A stretch of DNA of 64,000 nt from Guptibacillus hwajinpoensis (GCF_020524165.1 NZ_JAIVKU010000005.1:744001-808000); one strand, 5' to 3'. Shown: positions 16,021-24,508, numbered from the stretch's first letter. Notes: generated by a model from the sequence alone, not told the origin. Made by a program: numbers and translations.

Positions 16021-17304
16021 TTAAGCTCTAACCATCATATCGTCATACGTTTGATCTTTCGGAAGCACTTCTACTAGTATTTTTCTGACGCGACGCTCTT
16101 CCACTTGTTCGACGATAATTTTAAGATTTTCATAATAGAAAGAATCCCCGTTATTAGGAACGGTTCCGAGATTCTCAATGACCCATCCACCTATCGTGTG
16201 ATAAGAACTTTCAGGTGCATCGGCCTCCATTAAGTCAAAGAAATCATCTAGCTGGAATTGAGCATCAAAACGATAGTTACTATCAGAGATTCGCTGCATG
16301 GTACTGAATTTCTCATCTTGCTCATCCCAGATCTCTCCCACAATCTCTTCTAGTACGTCTTCTAATGTAACGATTCCTGACGTACCACCAAATTCATCTA
16401 ACACAATAGCCATGTGAACCTTTTCCTTTTGCAATTTAGGCAACAGAGTGGAAATCTTCATTGACTCTACTACAAACAGAGGCTCTCGAATTAATTCTTT
16501 AATATCAACCGTTTGATATTTAATCAAGTGAGTAAAAAATTCTTTCTCCGTCAAAATCCCAATAATATTATCAATACTGTCTTGATAGACAGGTATTCTT
16601 GAAAACCTCTCTTCAAAGAAGATTTCTTTCATTTCTTCTACGGATTGATCAATATCAATGGCTACGATGTCAATTCGCGGAGTTAAAACCTCGCCTGCAA
16701 GCGTATCATCGAAATCCATCGAGCGATGAATGAGGTCTCTTTCCTCTTTATCGATAACACCCTCTTCTTCACTAATGTCTAACATCACTTTTAATTCTTC
16801 TTCTGTAACAGATGGCATTGTGCTGTTTTTCGCAAAAAGACTTGATACCCACACTTTCAATTTAACAAAAAAGAAATTGATAGGTGCAAGCAGCTTGATG
16901 AGAACATATAACACTGTTGCGATCATTAATGAATAAGACTCTGCATGTTCCTTTGCTAACGATTTAGGAAGTATTTCACCAAAAATCAAGATTAATATAG
17001 TCATGAACACCGTACTAACAACCAGCCCGGTGTTTCCGCCAAATAAATCAGTTGCTAAAGCAGCTGAAATACTTGCAGCAGCAATATTGACGATATTGTT
17101 TCCGATAAGAATCGTTGATAAGGCTTTATCAAAGTTTTCAGCAATGGCTAAAGCTCTTTTACTTCCACGCCTTCCTTCATCTGCGAAATTTCTTAACCTA
17201 ATCTTGTTAACACTCGAATAGGCTGTTTCAGCTGATGAGAAAAAAGCAGATAACAGTATTAAGGAACCTAATAAAAGAATCGAATCCAGTGGTATATCAT
17301 TCAA
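16021..17304 (-). CDS. HlyC/CorC (CNNM) family ion transporter
   Basis: A 427-residue membrane protein with the CNNM plan: an N-terminal DUF21 domain with about four hydrophobic segments (residues 5-160), a paired CBS domain (about 200-320) including FEERFSRIPVYQDSIDNIIG and FGGTSGIVTLEDVLEEIVGE, and a CorC_HlyC domain (about 340-420). B. subtilis has several paralogues, one of which (MpfA/YhdP) exports magnesium. It is likely a Mg2+ or cation efflux protein. A MerR-type regulator gene lies 71 bp upstream on the same strand. Confidence 0.9.
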   Translation of the reverse strand: MNDIPLDSILLLGSLILLSAFFSSAETAYSSVNKIRLRNFADEGRRGSKRALAIAENFDKALSTILIGNNIVNIAAASISAALATDLFGGNTGLVVSTVFMTILILIFGEILPKSLAKEHAESYSLMIATVLYVLIKLLAPINFFFVKLKVWVSSLFAKNSTMPSVTEEELKVMLDISEEEGVIDKEERDLIHRSMDFDDTLAGEVLTPRIDIVAIDIDQSVEEMKEIFFEERFSRIPVYQDSIDNIIGILTEKEFFTHLIKYQTVDIKELIREPLFVVESMKISTLLPKLQKEKVHMAIVLDEFGGTSGIVTLEDVLEEIVGEIWDEQDEKFSTMQRISDSNYRFDAQFQLDDFFDLMEADAPESSYHTIGGWVIENLGTVPNNGDSFYYENLKIIVEQVEERRVRKILVEVLPKDQTYDDMMVRA

Positions 17305-17375
17305 AAAATTTCACTCTCCTGAGTTGTTGTTTATCCTAGCTTTTTTTTAAAATTGCATTTCTACTTTTCACCTGG

Positions 17376-17816
17376 TCAAATTGAGTAAAGAAGTAACGAT
17401 TGAATAAGTGCGACAGTTTGAGGCGAAAGGTTTTTCTTAATCTTCGTTTGAGTTTCTTCATCTAATTTCTCAACACTTTCGTGAATATCCTTTAATTCCG
17501 CCCCTAAATATTCCATTTTATCGATTACTTGTTTCACCTGACTATGAATCATTTCGGTATCAACTTGTTCAGCCTTTTTTACTGTTAGACGTTGGTGGAT
17601 TTGACTTAACGTCATTTGCATTTCTTTGCATTGTTCAATGAATTTAATATCATCAATCGCATCTTCCCCATAGAAGCGATAATTCGTTTCAGAGCGCTCA
17701 CACTGCAATAATCCCATTTTTGTATAATAGTCAACTGTCCGTTTTGAAACATGGCACGCTTCAGCTAACTCACCTATTTTTAACAACACCCCAAGATTCA
17801 TCACCTCATCATTCAT
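17376..17816 (-). CDS. MerR family transcriptional regulator
   Basis: A 146-residue regulator. The winged HTH reads KIGELAEACHVSKRTVDYYTKMGLL, followed by the wing (ETNYRFYGEDAIDDIKFI) and a coiled-coil helix (about 85-125). There is no Cys-rich metal-binding loop, so this is probably not a metal sensor. Several starts are possible: ATG 17816, ATG 17801 and the TTG codons near 17786. None has an ideally spaced ribosome binding site. It lies upstream of the CNNM gene and may control it. A perfect palindrome, ACTGTACAGT, lies 20 bp upstream of the longest ORF. Confidence 0.85.
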   Translation of the reverse strand: MNDEVMNLGVLLKIGELAEACHVSKRTVDYYTKMGLLQCERSETNYRFYGEDAIDDIKFIEQCKEMQMTLSQIHQRLTVKKAEQVDTEMIHSQVKQVIDKMEYLGAELKDIHESVEKLDEETQTKIKKNLSPQTVALIQSLLLYSI

Positions 17817-17835
17817 TCTAAGTTAAAATACACAA

Positions 17836-17845
17836 ACTGTACAGT
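17836..17845. promoter_or_regulatory. Palindromic operator candidate of the MerR gene
   Basis: ACTGTACAGT is a perfect 10-bp palindrome in the upstream region of the MerR gene. MerR regulators bind palindromes inside their own or target promoters, so autoregulation is plausible but not shown. Confidence 0.4.
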
Positions 17846-17945
17846 AGAACGTTATACTTCTCTTTTTTAGATTCGTTCATGTTGATATAAAGATATTGAG
17901 AAGAGAAAATAGCTGCGGAAAATGAAAAAGCGTGATTTTGAACAT

Positions 17946-17981
17946 AAAAATAGCTGCGAATGAACATTCGCAGCTATTTTT
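17946..17981 (-). terminator. Terminator of the S14-HTH operon
   Basis: A perfect 17-bp stem (17946-17962 with 17965-17981) ends in A5/T5 and overlaps the stop codon of the 113-residue gene. Confidence 0.85.
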
Positions 17982-18321
17982 ATCTAAAGACTAGATACCC
18001 TTTTTTCACTCTTTTTCCATGAGAAGGTTGCTCCAACCACTTCATCTGCTGAAGCTTTTCTTCTAATTTCGCAGCAACTTTCCATTCAATTCGATGCATC
18101 ATTGTTCTCGCCTTATATGGAGAGATATCAAATTTCTTCGCTGCTTCATGATAAGGAGAATACTTTTTTAAAAGGTTCAAGTATTGATCAGGTGTGGCTG
18201 ATGATTCAATTAATCTTACTTCCAGTTCATCAATGAACTGATAAAGGGCTTTCTCCTTCTCTGGGAGCTTTGCCACACAATCACGAATGAGCATCTTCAA
18301 TAAATGTTCATTGCACTCCAT
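17980..18321 (-). CDS. Small protein with a putative helix-turn-helix, cotranscribed with S14
   Basis: A 113-residue protein of no recognised family. Residues about 55-90 (YSPYHEAAKKFDISPYKART, then MMHRIEWKV) look like a sigma-region-4/LuxR-type HTH, with a basic C-terminus (SHGKRVKKGYLVFR). The N-terminal half is acidic and helical. AGGGGA precedes the ATG, and only 18 bp separate it from the zinc-independent S14 gene, with the operon terminator after it. It therefore falls under the same Zur-type control. A regulatory or nucleic-acid-binding role is an inference from the HTH-like stretch. Confidence 0.7.
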   Translation of the reverse strand: MECNEHLLKMLIRDCVAKLPEKEKALYQFIDELEVRLIESSATPDQYLNLLKKYSPYHEAAKKFDISPYKARTMMHRIEWKVAAKLEEKLQQMKWLEQPSHGKRVKKGYLVFR

Positions 18322-18339
18322 CCATCTTCCCCTACCCTT

Positions 18340-18609
18340 TTACCAACTTGACTTCTTCACTCCAGGGATCTGCCCCTTATGAGCATATTCACGAAACGCA
18401 ATTCTAGACATCTTAAATTTTCGTAAGTACCCTTTAGGTCGTCCCGTCACTTCACAACGATTGTTCAGGCGAGTTGGCGAAGAATCACGCGGTAATTTCC
18501 GTAATGCTTCAACATCGCCCTTCGCTTTCAACTCTTGACGTAAATCGGCATACTTCATAACGAGCTCCTGGCGCTTTTGTTCTTTTACTACTTTCGACTT
18601 CTTAGCCAA
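18340..18609 (-). CDS. rpsN: 30S ribosomal protein S14, zinc-independent (RpsN2/YhzA type)
   Basis: An 89-residue S14 of the C-minus type: it lacks the CxxC...CxxC zinc ribbon and keeps one Cys ([17 protein letters not shown]). The conserved C-terminus [21 protein letters not shown] is intact. It replaces the zinc-binding S14 in the 30S subunit head when zinc is scarce. In B. subtilis this paralogue is repressed by Zur. Here a near-perfect Zur box lies over the predicted transcription start. It is first in an operon with the 113-residue HTH-like gene. Confidence 0.96.
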   Translation of the reverse strand: MAKKSKVVKEQKRQELVMKYADLRQELKAKGDVEALRKLPRDSSPTRLNNRCEVTGRPKGYLRKFKMSRIAFREYAHKGQIPGVKKSSW

Positions 18610-18708
18610 ATGAATTCAATCCCTTCATCTATTTTACTCTATGCGATTTATTTTTTCAGCGTGCATTAAGCACTTATCCACAAGCTATCAAGGAAGCTTC
18701 TTCGACAC

Positions 18709-18729
18709 AAATCGTAATTGTTACGTTTT
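18709..18729. promoter_or_regulatory. Zur box
   Basis: The 21-bp sequence reads AAATCGTAAT at its left end and TTACGTTTT at its right. It matches the B. subtilis Zur consensus (AAATCGTAAT-N-ATTACGATTT) at all but two defined positions. It starts 3 bp downstream of the -10 box of the S14 promoter and covers the expected start site, ideal for repression. Confidence 0.85.
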
Positions 18730-18731
18730 GT

Positions 18732-18760
18732 ATTATAAACTCCCATTCGTTATAACGCAA
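18732..18760 (-). promoter_or_regulatory. Promoter of the S14 operon
   Basis: On the minus strand TTGCGT (18760-18755) is followed after exactly 17 nt by a consensus TATAAT (18737-18732). The leader is about 115 nt. Confidence 0.85.
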
Positions 18761-18776
18761 GAAATCGAACTTCAAA

Positions 18777-18805
18777 CATAAACAAAAGCTCAACTTTTGT
18801 TTATG
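18777..18805 (-). terminator. Terminator of the potassium channel gene
   Basis: CATAAACAAAAG pairs perfectly with CTTTTGTTTATG around a 5-nt loop. The hairpin includes the channel stop codon; the T-run is weak. Confidence 0.6.
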
Positions 18806-19160
18806 TTGAGCTCTTTCCTTCGCGATCAGCTTTTTTCCTAGTTTTACTTCTTCCCATATGCAAAGCAAGCTTATTGATAAAGCCTAGTATTAATCCAACT
18901 CCAGTGAACAAATAGATGATGGTAAAAATCTTACCAAAATCGGTTTGCGGACTAAAATCACCAAATCCAACGGTTGTTAACGTGACAACACTAAAATAGA
19001 GTGAATCTAACACGGACCAACGCTCCACAGTATGGTAGAAAATCGTTCCTGAGATAAGTGTGATTGTTGTTAGAAAGAAGAGCACCTGAAATTCTTTATC
19101 TTTAATCGCCCGCCATAATGCGGATAGCATTCTCTTTAATGTAAGCAGAAACGAAATCAT
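18801..19160 (-). CDS. Two-TM potassium channel
   Basis: A 119-residue Ion_trans_2 protein. TM1 is about residues 25-43, the pore loop contains the selectivity filter TVGFGD (63-68) and TM2 is about 76-96. A short basic tail (GRSKTRKKADREGK) follows, with no RCK domain. It should form a homotetrameric K+ channel. The start at 19160 is chosen because GGGAGG lies 5 nt upstream; the ORF is open for another 74 codons without a supporting site and would overlap the divergent guaD gene. There is no regulatory partner nearby. Confidence 0.88.
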   Translation of the reverse strand: MISFLLTLKRMLSALWRAIKDKEFQVLFFLTTITLISGTIFYHTVERWSVLDSLYFSVVTLTTVGFGDFSPQTDFGKIFTIIYLFTGVGLILGFINKLALHMGRSKTRKKADREGKSST

Positions 19161-19246
19161 ATGAGCCTCCCGGTTAAGTGTTGTTCTATGCATAGAACTG
19201 ATTTTAGCATACACTACAGCTAATTCGACATCATTCGATCTAAACC

Positions 19247-19266
19247 GGGTGGTGCCTGTCACCCGA
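19247..19266. repeat. GGTGCCTGTCACC-type hairpin
   Basis: CGGGTG and CACCCG enclose GTGCCTGT. I recall similar GGTGCCTGTCACC-containing palindromes as dispersed intergenic elements in Bacillus genomes. Only this one intergenic copy is seen here. Confidence 0.4.
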
Positions 19267-19350
19267 TCCTTTTCCATCCGCGAAATTTTTCCTGATGATA
19301 GGGAATGATGATAGAGATGTCTAATTACTACTACATAGGAGTGTGGTGAA

Positions 19351-19821
19351 ATGACAGAGAAAGATTGGCTAACACATGCCATTCAGTTGGCATCAAAAAG
19401 TGTGACAGACTATAACGGTGGTCCCTTTGGGGCAATTGTTGTAAAGGATGATGTCGTCATCGGAGAAGGCTTTAATCAAGTCACGAGTGATCATGATCCT
19501 ACCGCCCATGCAGAAGTGGTTGCGATTCGAAATGCCTGCCAAAAACTCGGAACGCATCAGCTTGACGGGTGTGTCATTTACGCAAGCTGTGAGCCATGCC
19601 CAATGTGCCTTGGCGCCATTTACTGGTCACGGCCTGATCGCGTATACTTCGCAGCTTCAAGGCATGAAGCAGCCGATGCGGGCTTTGACGATGCAGTCAT
19701 TTATGAAGAAATTGAGAAAAAGTCTGAACAAAGAAAGATTCCTTTCCATCATATTGAGATGAAAGAAAAGAACGAGCCTTTTCAAGACTGGCACAAATAT
19801 GGAGACCGTGTAGAATACTAA
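19351..19821 (+). CDS. guaD: Guanine deaminase
   Basis: A 156-residue protein, exactly the size of B. subtilis GuaD. The zinc-binding cytidine-deaminase-fold motifs are HAE (His53, Glu55) and PCPMC (Cys83, Cys86). The C-terminal segment (DWHKYGDRVEY) matches the domain-swapped tail typical of GuaD. It converts guanine to xanthine and ammonia for purine salvage and nitrogen supply. AGGAG precedes the ATG. It is monocistronic, and I see no purine riboswitch or PurR box upstream. Confidence 0.95.
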   Translation: MTEKDWLTHAIQLASKSVTDYNGGPFGAIVVKDDVVIGEGFNQVTSDHDPTAHAEVVAIRNACQKLGTHQLDGCVIYASCEPCPMCLGAIYWSRPDRVYFAASRHEAADAGFDDAVIYEEIEKKSEQRKIPFHHIEMKEKNEPFQDWHKYGDRVEY

Positions 19822-19851
19822 AGAAGGATGTGCCTTGTGCACACCCTTCTT
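19821..19851 (+). terminator. Terminator after guaD
   Basis: AAGAAGG(A)TGTG pairs with CACA(C)CCTTCTT, followed by TTTTC. It begins at the guaD stop codon and may also serve the convergent gene. Confidence 0.8.
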
Positions 19852-19866
19852 TTCATGATCTAACGA

Positions 19867-21195
19867 CTAGAATGTTTCCATTTTCTTTTCGTTTACTTTA
19901 TCAATTTTCAACTTCACTTCCATTGGGGTGACATCAAGCGAAACGTTAATCGCTGCGTACGATTCAAGGCCGTCGATCTTGCCCCAATATCCTTTTGTAT
20001 GATCCGTTTCGGAGAAAACCAACTTAAATCCTTCTCCTTTTTTCTCGTCGGTCAGTTCATATGCGAGACCTACTGCTTCATTGGAGTCACTATCTACAAG
20101 ATCATACGTCAGAACTTGTTTAAGCGCATCCTCACCAAACACCCCTGTATTCGTCGAACTTTCAGGATAGTAAGGTTGCTCTATCAGAGGTTTGTCGTCT
20201 GTGATCTGATAGGTTTTCGACTCCCAGAAATACCGATCTCCTTTTTCAATGTAGCTAATGTTAACATCTTTCATCGCTGTCGGAAACGCTGTTGTTTTCT
20301 TTGCATTTGAAAGGTCAACGATCACAAGCCCACTTTCGCCAATCACTTCTATTGATTGATCGTCATTGTGTACAACCATCGCGCTATTCTCATCTATGCC
20401 ATATCCCATTTCATTACCAGACTCCCATGCCCCAACAACCAGTCTACCAAAACGGCCACGCTTCACAAAGTGCTGATCAACCATACCATCTTCAAAAAAG
20501 CCAAGTCCTTCAGTAAGGAAGACGCGATTATCATCTGCATCACCGTAATTATCTTCATACGTCACACCCTGACTCAACGCACCGATGCTCGTCCCTGCAC
20601 CGATCATCGGGTCACTCATAATCGCAGCCCCAGCACTAGACCCACCTAAAACGGCTCCGTTCGTATAATTTTCTCGAATGGATGCTAAAACTGGCGTATC
20701 CTTGCCATTATTTAAAAGGGTTGCCGTATAATCTAACTGATTGCCTCCAACAAACCAGATCGCATCATACCGCTTCACTTTTTCAGCGAGTTTTTCATTA
20801 TTAGCCCCATCCACCCACTTTGATTCATCTTCTTCAGTAGAGGGATCGTCGCTTACGGCAATCGGCAGGATATCAACATTCTCCTCATTAGCTCCATAAT
20901 GAATAAAATCTTTTTTGTAAGAAGATGCGCTTTGAACAGGCGTCGCACTCGCTGTTGGCATGATGGCTATTTTCACTTCTTCTTTCTTCCTGTTGCGATA
21001 ATCCATCGCTAACGAGAGAAAGGAATCGTACACTTCTTCATTATCTGGATTTAACGCTCCTCCAACAATAACCAGCGATCCTTTTATTTCATTTTCAGCA
21101 GTTGTCCTCGGTTCGACCTGCATCTCCTGAAAGAGCACCCCCACGCATAACACCAGCATAGCTGTAACACCTAAAGCATATTTCCATTTCCCCAT
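19867..21195 (-). CDS. Secreted cyanophycinase-like S51 peptidase
   Basis: A 442-residue protein with an N-terminal hydrophobic segment (4-22), so probably exported or anchored. The S51 core covers about 38-310: VIVGGALNP, WFVGGNQLDYTATL and the nucleophile elbow GGSSAGAAIM (Ser187), which fits cyanophycinase rather than the PepE dipeptidase pattern. DQHFVKRGRFGRLV is also typical of cyanophycinases. About 130 further residues form an extra C-terminal domain. Extracellular cyanophycinases release beta-Asp-Arg dipeptides from cyanophycin. An isoaspartyl dipeptidase gene lies 3.4 kb away. GGGAG precedes the ATG. Confidence 0.85.
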   Translation of the reverse strand: MGKWKYALGVTAMLVLCVGVLFQEMQVEPRTTAENEIKGSLVIVGGALNPDNEEVYDSFLSLAMDYRNRKKEEVKIAIMPTASATPVQSASSYKKDFIHYGANEENVDILPIAVSDDPSTEEDESKWVDGANNEKLAEKVKRYDAIWFVGGNQLDYTATLLNNGKDTPVLASIRENYTNGAVLGGSSAGAAIMSDPMIGAGTSIGALSQGVTYEDNYGDADDNRVFLTEGLGFFEDGMVDQHFVKRGRFGRLVVGAWESGNEMGYGIDENSAMVVHNDDQSIEVIGESGLVIVDLSNAKKTTAFPTAMKDVNISYIEKGDRYFWESKTYQITDDKPLIEQPYYPESSTNTGVFGEDALKQVLTYDLVDSDSNEAVGLAYELTDEKKGEGFKLVFSETDHTKGYWGKIDGLESYAAINVSLDVTPMEVKLKIDKVNEKKMETF

Positions 21196-21373
21196 CTCCT
21201 ACACTCCCTTTTTCAATAGTTGTCAAACTATTATGCAAGTTTCGTTCCAACTAAGAAAAGACGTGAGAACAAGGGAAATAGACTTAGCTATTTGAGAATG
21301 GGTTGATTTAAACAACCAAAAACGCCCACTAACTTCATAAAAAAAAAGGACTACTAGTTAGCAACTTTCAAAC

Positions 21374-21787
21374 TTACTTTGTATTTATCACTATTGAAAG
21401 CTTATAATTCACGTACGCATTTAATTGAACAAGAAACGCATCCAGCTCTTTATTAGAAGGAAAACGGCATTCTAGTAAATAACAACCATCGCCACTAATT
21501 TTATAGTTATTTAGCACATATTCGCCTTCCCCCTCCAGAAAAGAAAGATAAGGTTGATGCTGAATATTTCGTGTGTAAATGTTAATAAAACAGTGAACAG
21601 AATATCCTATTTTTTGCTTGTTAACCTTAATTGTATAGCCTTCTAAGATCCCTTCATCTTCTAAACGAGCTACTCGAGAGGAGGCTGCCTGACCTGTTAA
21701 GTGCACCTTTTCACCTAGCTCTTTCATCGTCATTCGTCCATTGTTCGTTAGCTCTTCAATGATTTTTCGATCGGTTTTATCTAACAT
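21374..21787 (-). CDS. Lrp/AsnC family transcriptional regulator
   Basis: A 137-residue regulator from the ATG at 21787, which has AAAGGA 9 nt upstream; an in-frame GTG six codons earlier is unlikely. The N-terminal HTH reads LDKTDRKIIEELTNNGRMTM and continues GQAASSRVARLEDEGILEGY. The C-terminal RAM/AsnC domain (about 65-135) senses small ligands, usually amino acids. It is divergently transcribed from the MBL-fold gene with a 117-bp gap, so it may control that gene and itself. Confidence 0.9.
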   Translation of the reverse strand: MLDKTDRKIIEELTNNGRMTMKELGEKVHLTGQAASSRVARLEDEGILEGYTIKVNKQKIGYSVHCFINIYTRNIQHQPYLSFLEGEGEYVLNNYKISGDGCYLLECRFPSNKELDAFLVQLNAYVNYKLSIVINTK

Positions 21788-21904
21788 GTGACCATTTCCT
21801 TTCACAATTCAAGCGTATTCCCCAAAACACTTGATTTCATCCCTGTATTTCTTCTTATCATTTATATTATCCTATAGATGAATCAGATCAAAGGGAGGAA
21901 AACA

Positions 21905-22663
21905 ATGAATATTCATTTTATTCGTAACGCAACACTCGTTCTTGAATATGCAGATAAGAAGTTTCTAATCGATCCATTTCTATCCGAAAAAGGAGCGATG
22001 CCCCCTTTCCCAAATACCACAAATCAACATCTCTCCAACCCGACTGTTGGATTATCAACCTCAATCCAGAAAATCATTGATGTGGACGCGGTCATTGTCA
22101 CTCATCTCCATCCTGACCACTTTGATGAGAAGGCGAAAGAGGTTCTTTCTAAAGAGATCACCATCTTCGCACAAAACCAGGAAGATGTAGAAGTGATAAA
22201 AGGAGAAGGTTTTCAGAATGTCATTTCGCTTGAGAAACAGTCCTCCTTTGCAGATGTTACGTTATCCCGAACAGAAGGGAAGCACGGAGAAGGTGAAATC
22301 TTAAAGCAAACAGGGAAAGTTTCAGGTATTGCCTTATCTCATCCCCATGAAAAAACACTCTATATCGCTGGAGATACCCTTTTCAATGAGGATGTTCAGG
22401 AAGCGATCCAGAAACATCACCCTGAGGTCATTGTGGTGAATGCTGGTGCTGCTCAATTTCTTGAAGGCGGACCAATTACAATGACTAAGGAAAATGTCGT
22501 ACAAACTTATCAAGAGGCACCAAATGCGACTATTGTCGCCATTCATATGGAAGCACTCAACCACTGTCTTTTAACACGTGAGGAGTTAAAACAGTTTATT
22601 GAGAAGAAACAGCTATCCACTAAAATTCTTGTTCCAAAAGACGGACAAAACCTCTCATTTTAA
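21905..22663 (+). CDS. MBL-fold metal-dependent hydrolase
   Basis: A 252-residue metallo-beta-lactamase-fold protein from the ATG at 21905 (GGGAGG 7 nt upstream). The metal motif is THLHPDHFD (HxHxDH), followed by the metal ligands in EGKHGEGE, IAGDTLF and IHMEALNH. It resembles UlaG/YddR-like hydrolases of small phosphorylated or lactone substrates, without an assignable reaction. An Lrp-type gene is divergent, suggesting an amino-acid-responsive link. Confidence 0.85.
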   Translation: MNIHFIRNATLVLEYADKKFLIDPFLSEKGAMPPFPNTTNQHLSNPTVGLSTSIQKIIDVDAVIVTHLHPDHFDEKAKEVLSKEITIFAQNQEDVEVIKGEGFQNVISLEKQSSFADVTLSRTEGKHGEGEILKQTGKVSGIALSHPHEKTLYIAGDTLFNEDVQEAIQKHHPEVIVVNAGAAQFLEGGPITMTKENVVQTYQEAPNATIVAIHMEALNHCLLTREELKQFIEKKQLSTKILVPKDGQNLSF

Positions 22664-22805
22664 AACCATCATCTGCAGACTACCATCTGCAAGTTCATCA
22701 ACAATTAGCCCTAGAAACAAACTTCAGTTTGGGTCCAATTCATAATCTAACCAATCCTCTCATAAGCATAGTGGTGTATTAAAATTCGCTAAGGAGGGGA
22801 TTGCG

Positions 22806-23087
22806 ATGTCTGAAAAAAACTCAACGAAAGAAGATAACATCGTAAAGAATACATCAAAAACCGCAAGTGACCTTGTGAATAAATCCGCTGACACAGCGAA
22901 CGATATTGTAAAGTCAGTTAGCGGAGAAGGCGGTCTTGTCGGTAAAGCCGCTGATGCTTCAACAGATTTTGTGAAAAATGTAAGTAAAACAGGAAATAAA
23001 GTGGTTGGGAAATCTGTGGATACAGCTTCGAACGTACTTAAAGGAGCCTCTAAAAAGGTTTTTGGAAAGAAAAAAGAGAAAGAGTAG
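22806..23087 (+). CDS. Small amphipathic repeat protein
   Basis: A 93-residue, Lys- and Ser-rich protein with no Cys, Trp or Pro. Three copies of a 16-residue motif occur at 23-38 (LVNKSADTANDIVKSV), 44-59 (LVGKAADASTDFVKNV) and 66-81 (VVGKSVDTASNVLKGA), spaced 21-22 residues. This is the 11-mer periodicity of long amphipathic helices in LEA- or apolipoprotein-like proteins. It may be disordered in solution and fold on membranes or during desiccation; that is inference. AAGGAGGGG precedes the ATG and a very strong terminator follows. The family is not recognised. Confidence 0.75.
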   Translation: MSEKNSTKEDNIVKNTSKTASDLVNKSADTANDIVKSVSGEGGLVGKAADASTDFVKNVSKTGNKVVGKSVDTASNVLKGASKKVFGKKKEKE

Positions 23088-23091
23088 GAAT

Positions 23092-23129
23092 AAAAGAAAA
23101 GGACTCCGAATTCGGAGTCCTTTTCTTTT
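23092..23129. terminator. Bidirectional terminator (38-bp perfect palindrome)
   Basis: A perfect 38-bp palindrome with core GGACTCCGAATTCGGAGTCC, flanked by A- and T-rich arms, between convergent genes. Confidence 0.92.
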
Positions 23130-23147
23130 CTGTCACTTCTGAAAGGT

Positions 23148-23173
23148 CTAATCATCAGTTAACTGATGATTAG
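23148..23173. repeat. 26-bp palindrome at the PfpI stop codon
   Basis: CTAATCATCAG, TTAA and CTGATGATTAG form a perfect palindrome that overlaps the stop codon at 23170. It lacks a T-run and may act with the adjacent terminator. Confidence 0.6.
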
Positions 23174-23835
23174 CCAAGAATTTTTGTAACTTCCTTCGCA
23201 ACGATTGTTGTGGATTGAGGATTTTGACCAGTAATTAACTTTCCATCAACCTGCATATGCTCTGACCAGTTCTCTTTCGTTACAAACTCTGCCCCAAGTT
23301 CACGAAGACGGGATTCAAGTAAGAAAGGCATAAATTGATCAAGTGTTGTCTCTCTTTCTTCATCATCTGTGAAAGCCGTAACCCTTTTACCGGAAACAAG
23401 CGGTGTTCCGTTTGAAAGCGTTACGCCAACAAGTCCAGCAGGACCGTGGCAGACAGAAGCAACAATTTTATTGGACTCATAAAATTCACGAATCAGGTGC
23501 TGAAGTTTATCGTTTTCTGGAAGATCAAACATCGTTCCATGGCCACCAGGTATAAAGATCGCATCAAATGTCATTGCACCCACAATCTTTTCTAGCTTTT
23601 CTGTATCTTCGAGGTACTTCGCCGTATCAAGAATTTCCTGAGGCGTTTCTCCACCTTCTAGACTCCGTTCATCTACTGGTGCTTTTCCTCCTAGTGGGCT
23701 TGCTACTGTAATTTGATAGCCACTCTTTTCAAATTCAATATACGCTTCTCCAAATTCGGATAACCATAGACCCGTTTTATGTCCTTCTTTCATTGTATCT
23801 GCGGTTGTGACAACCATTAATATTCGTTTGCTCAT
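23170..23835 (-). CDS. DJ-1/PfpI family protein (Hsp31-like)
   Basis: A 221-residue class I glutamine-amidotransferase-like protein. The conserved KTGLWLSEF (Glu27) is typical of the Hsp31/YDR533C group. The nucleophile motif is VCHGPAGL with Cys129 and His130, and PGGHGTMFDLP is the oxyanion segment. Members act as glyoxalase III or chaperone-like proteins that detoxify methylglyoxal. It is cytoplasmic and monocistronic. GGAGGAACAG precedes the ATG at normal spacing. Confidence 0.9.
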   Translation of the reverse strand: MSKRILMVVTTADTMKEGHKTGLWLSEFGEAYIEFEKSGYQITVASPLGGKAPVDERSLEGGETPQEILDTAKYLEDTEKLEKIVGAMTFDAIFIPGGHGTMFDLPENDKLQHLIREFYESNKIVASVCHGPAGLVGVTLSNGTPLVSGKRVTAFTDDEERETTLDQFMPFLLESRLRELGAEFVTKENWSEHMQVDGKLITGQNPQSTTIVAKEVTKILG

Positions 23836-23980
23836 GACTGTTCCTCCTACTGTAATTATTTACTTTACAGTTTAAATCATAATCGGTTCTTAAAGTGAAA
23901 TCAAACAAAATGACTCGAGAAAAAATTCACATAAAACTCTCCCTTTTTAGGAAGCTTAATCAACATAAAGAAAAGAAGGG

Positions 23981-24508
23981 ATGAGCACATTGAAAAAAGG
24001 GATCATTATTGCGATTATCAGCTTCATTTTTCTCAACTTTAGTCACATTGAAGTGAAAGCCGAAGCACCTCCCGAAGACTATGGAGCAAAAGGCGCACTT
24101 CAAGACACCTCCATTTCATTAAAGGAAGCCTTAACCTACGCCATAGAGGATGAATACCTCGCTCAGGCAAGGTACGATGCGATTATGAAAGAATTTGGTG
24201 AGATCAGGCCATTCTCTCAAATCAAAATAGCCGAACAAAGGCACATCACTGCCCTTCTTCCCTTATTTACAAGATACAACATTAGCGTTCCAGAAAATAA
24301 TGCTAGTCAGTATACAACCACACCAAAAACGCTAAAAGAAGCGTTCGAAGCTGGCGTACAAGGGGAAATTGATAACATTGCGATGTATCAAAAGTTAGCT
24401 GATTTGCCTGATCTCCCAGAGGATGTACGAACCGTCATGGTCAGGCTTGGAGACGCTTCAAAAAACCATCTTGCTGCATTTAAGAAAGGGTTAAGTCAGT
24501 ATCAATGA
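23981..24508 (+). CDS. DUF2202 ferritin-like domain protein, exported
   Basis: A protein of 172-175 residues. The N-terminal hydrophobic segment (about 5-22) ends in HIEVKAEA, a probable signal peptide. The rest is a four-helix ferritin-like domain with metal-ligand patterns EDEYLAQARYDAI, EQRHITAL, GEIDNIAMYQKL and ASKNHLAAF (ExxH-type pairs). Its likely role is metal binding or oxidation-reduction on the outer surface, unproved. The ATG at 23981 sits directly on AAGAAGGG; the in-frame TTG at 23990 has better spacing. Confidence 0.85.
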   Translation: MSTLKKGIIIAIISFIFLNFSHIEVKAEAPPEDYGAKGALQDTSISLKEALTYAIEDEYLAQARYDAIMKEFGEIRPFSQIKIAEQRHITALLPLFTRYNISVPENNASQYTTTPKTLKEAFEAGVQGEIDNIAMYQKLADLPDLPEDVRTVMVRLGDASKNHLAAFKKGLSQYQ

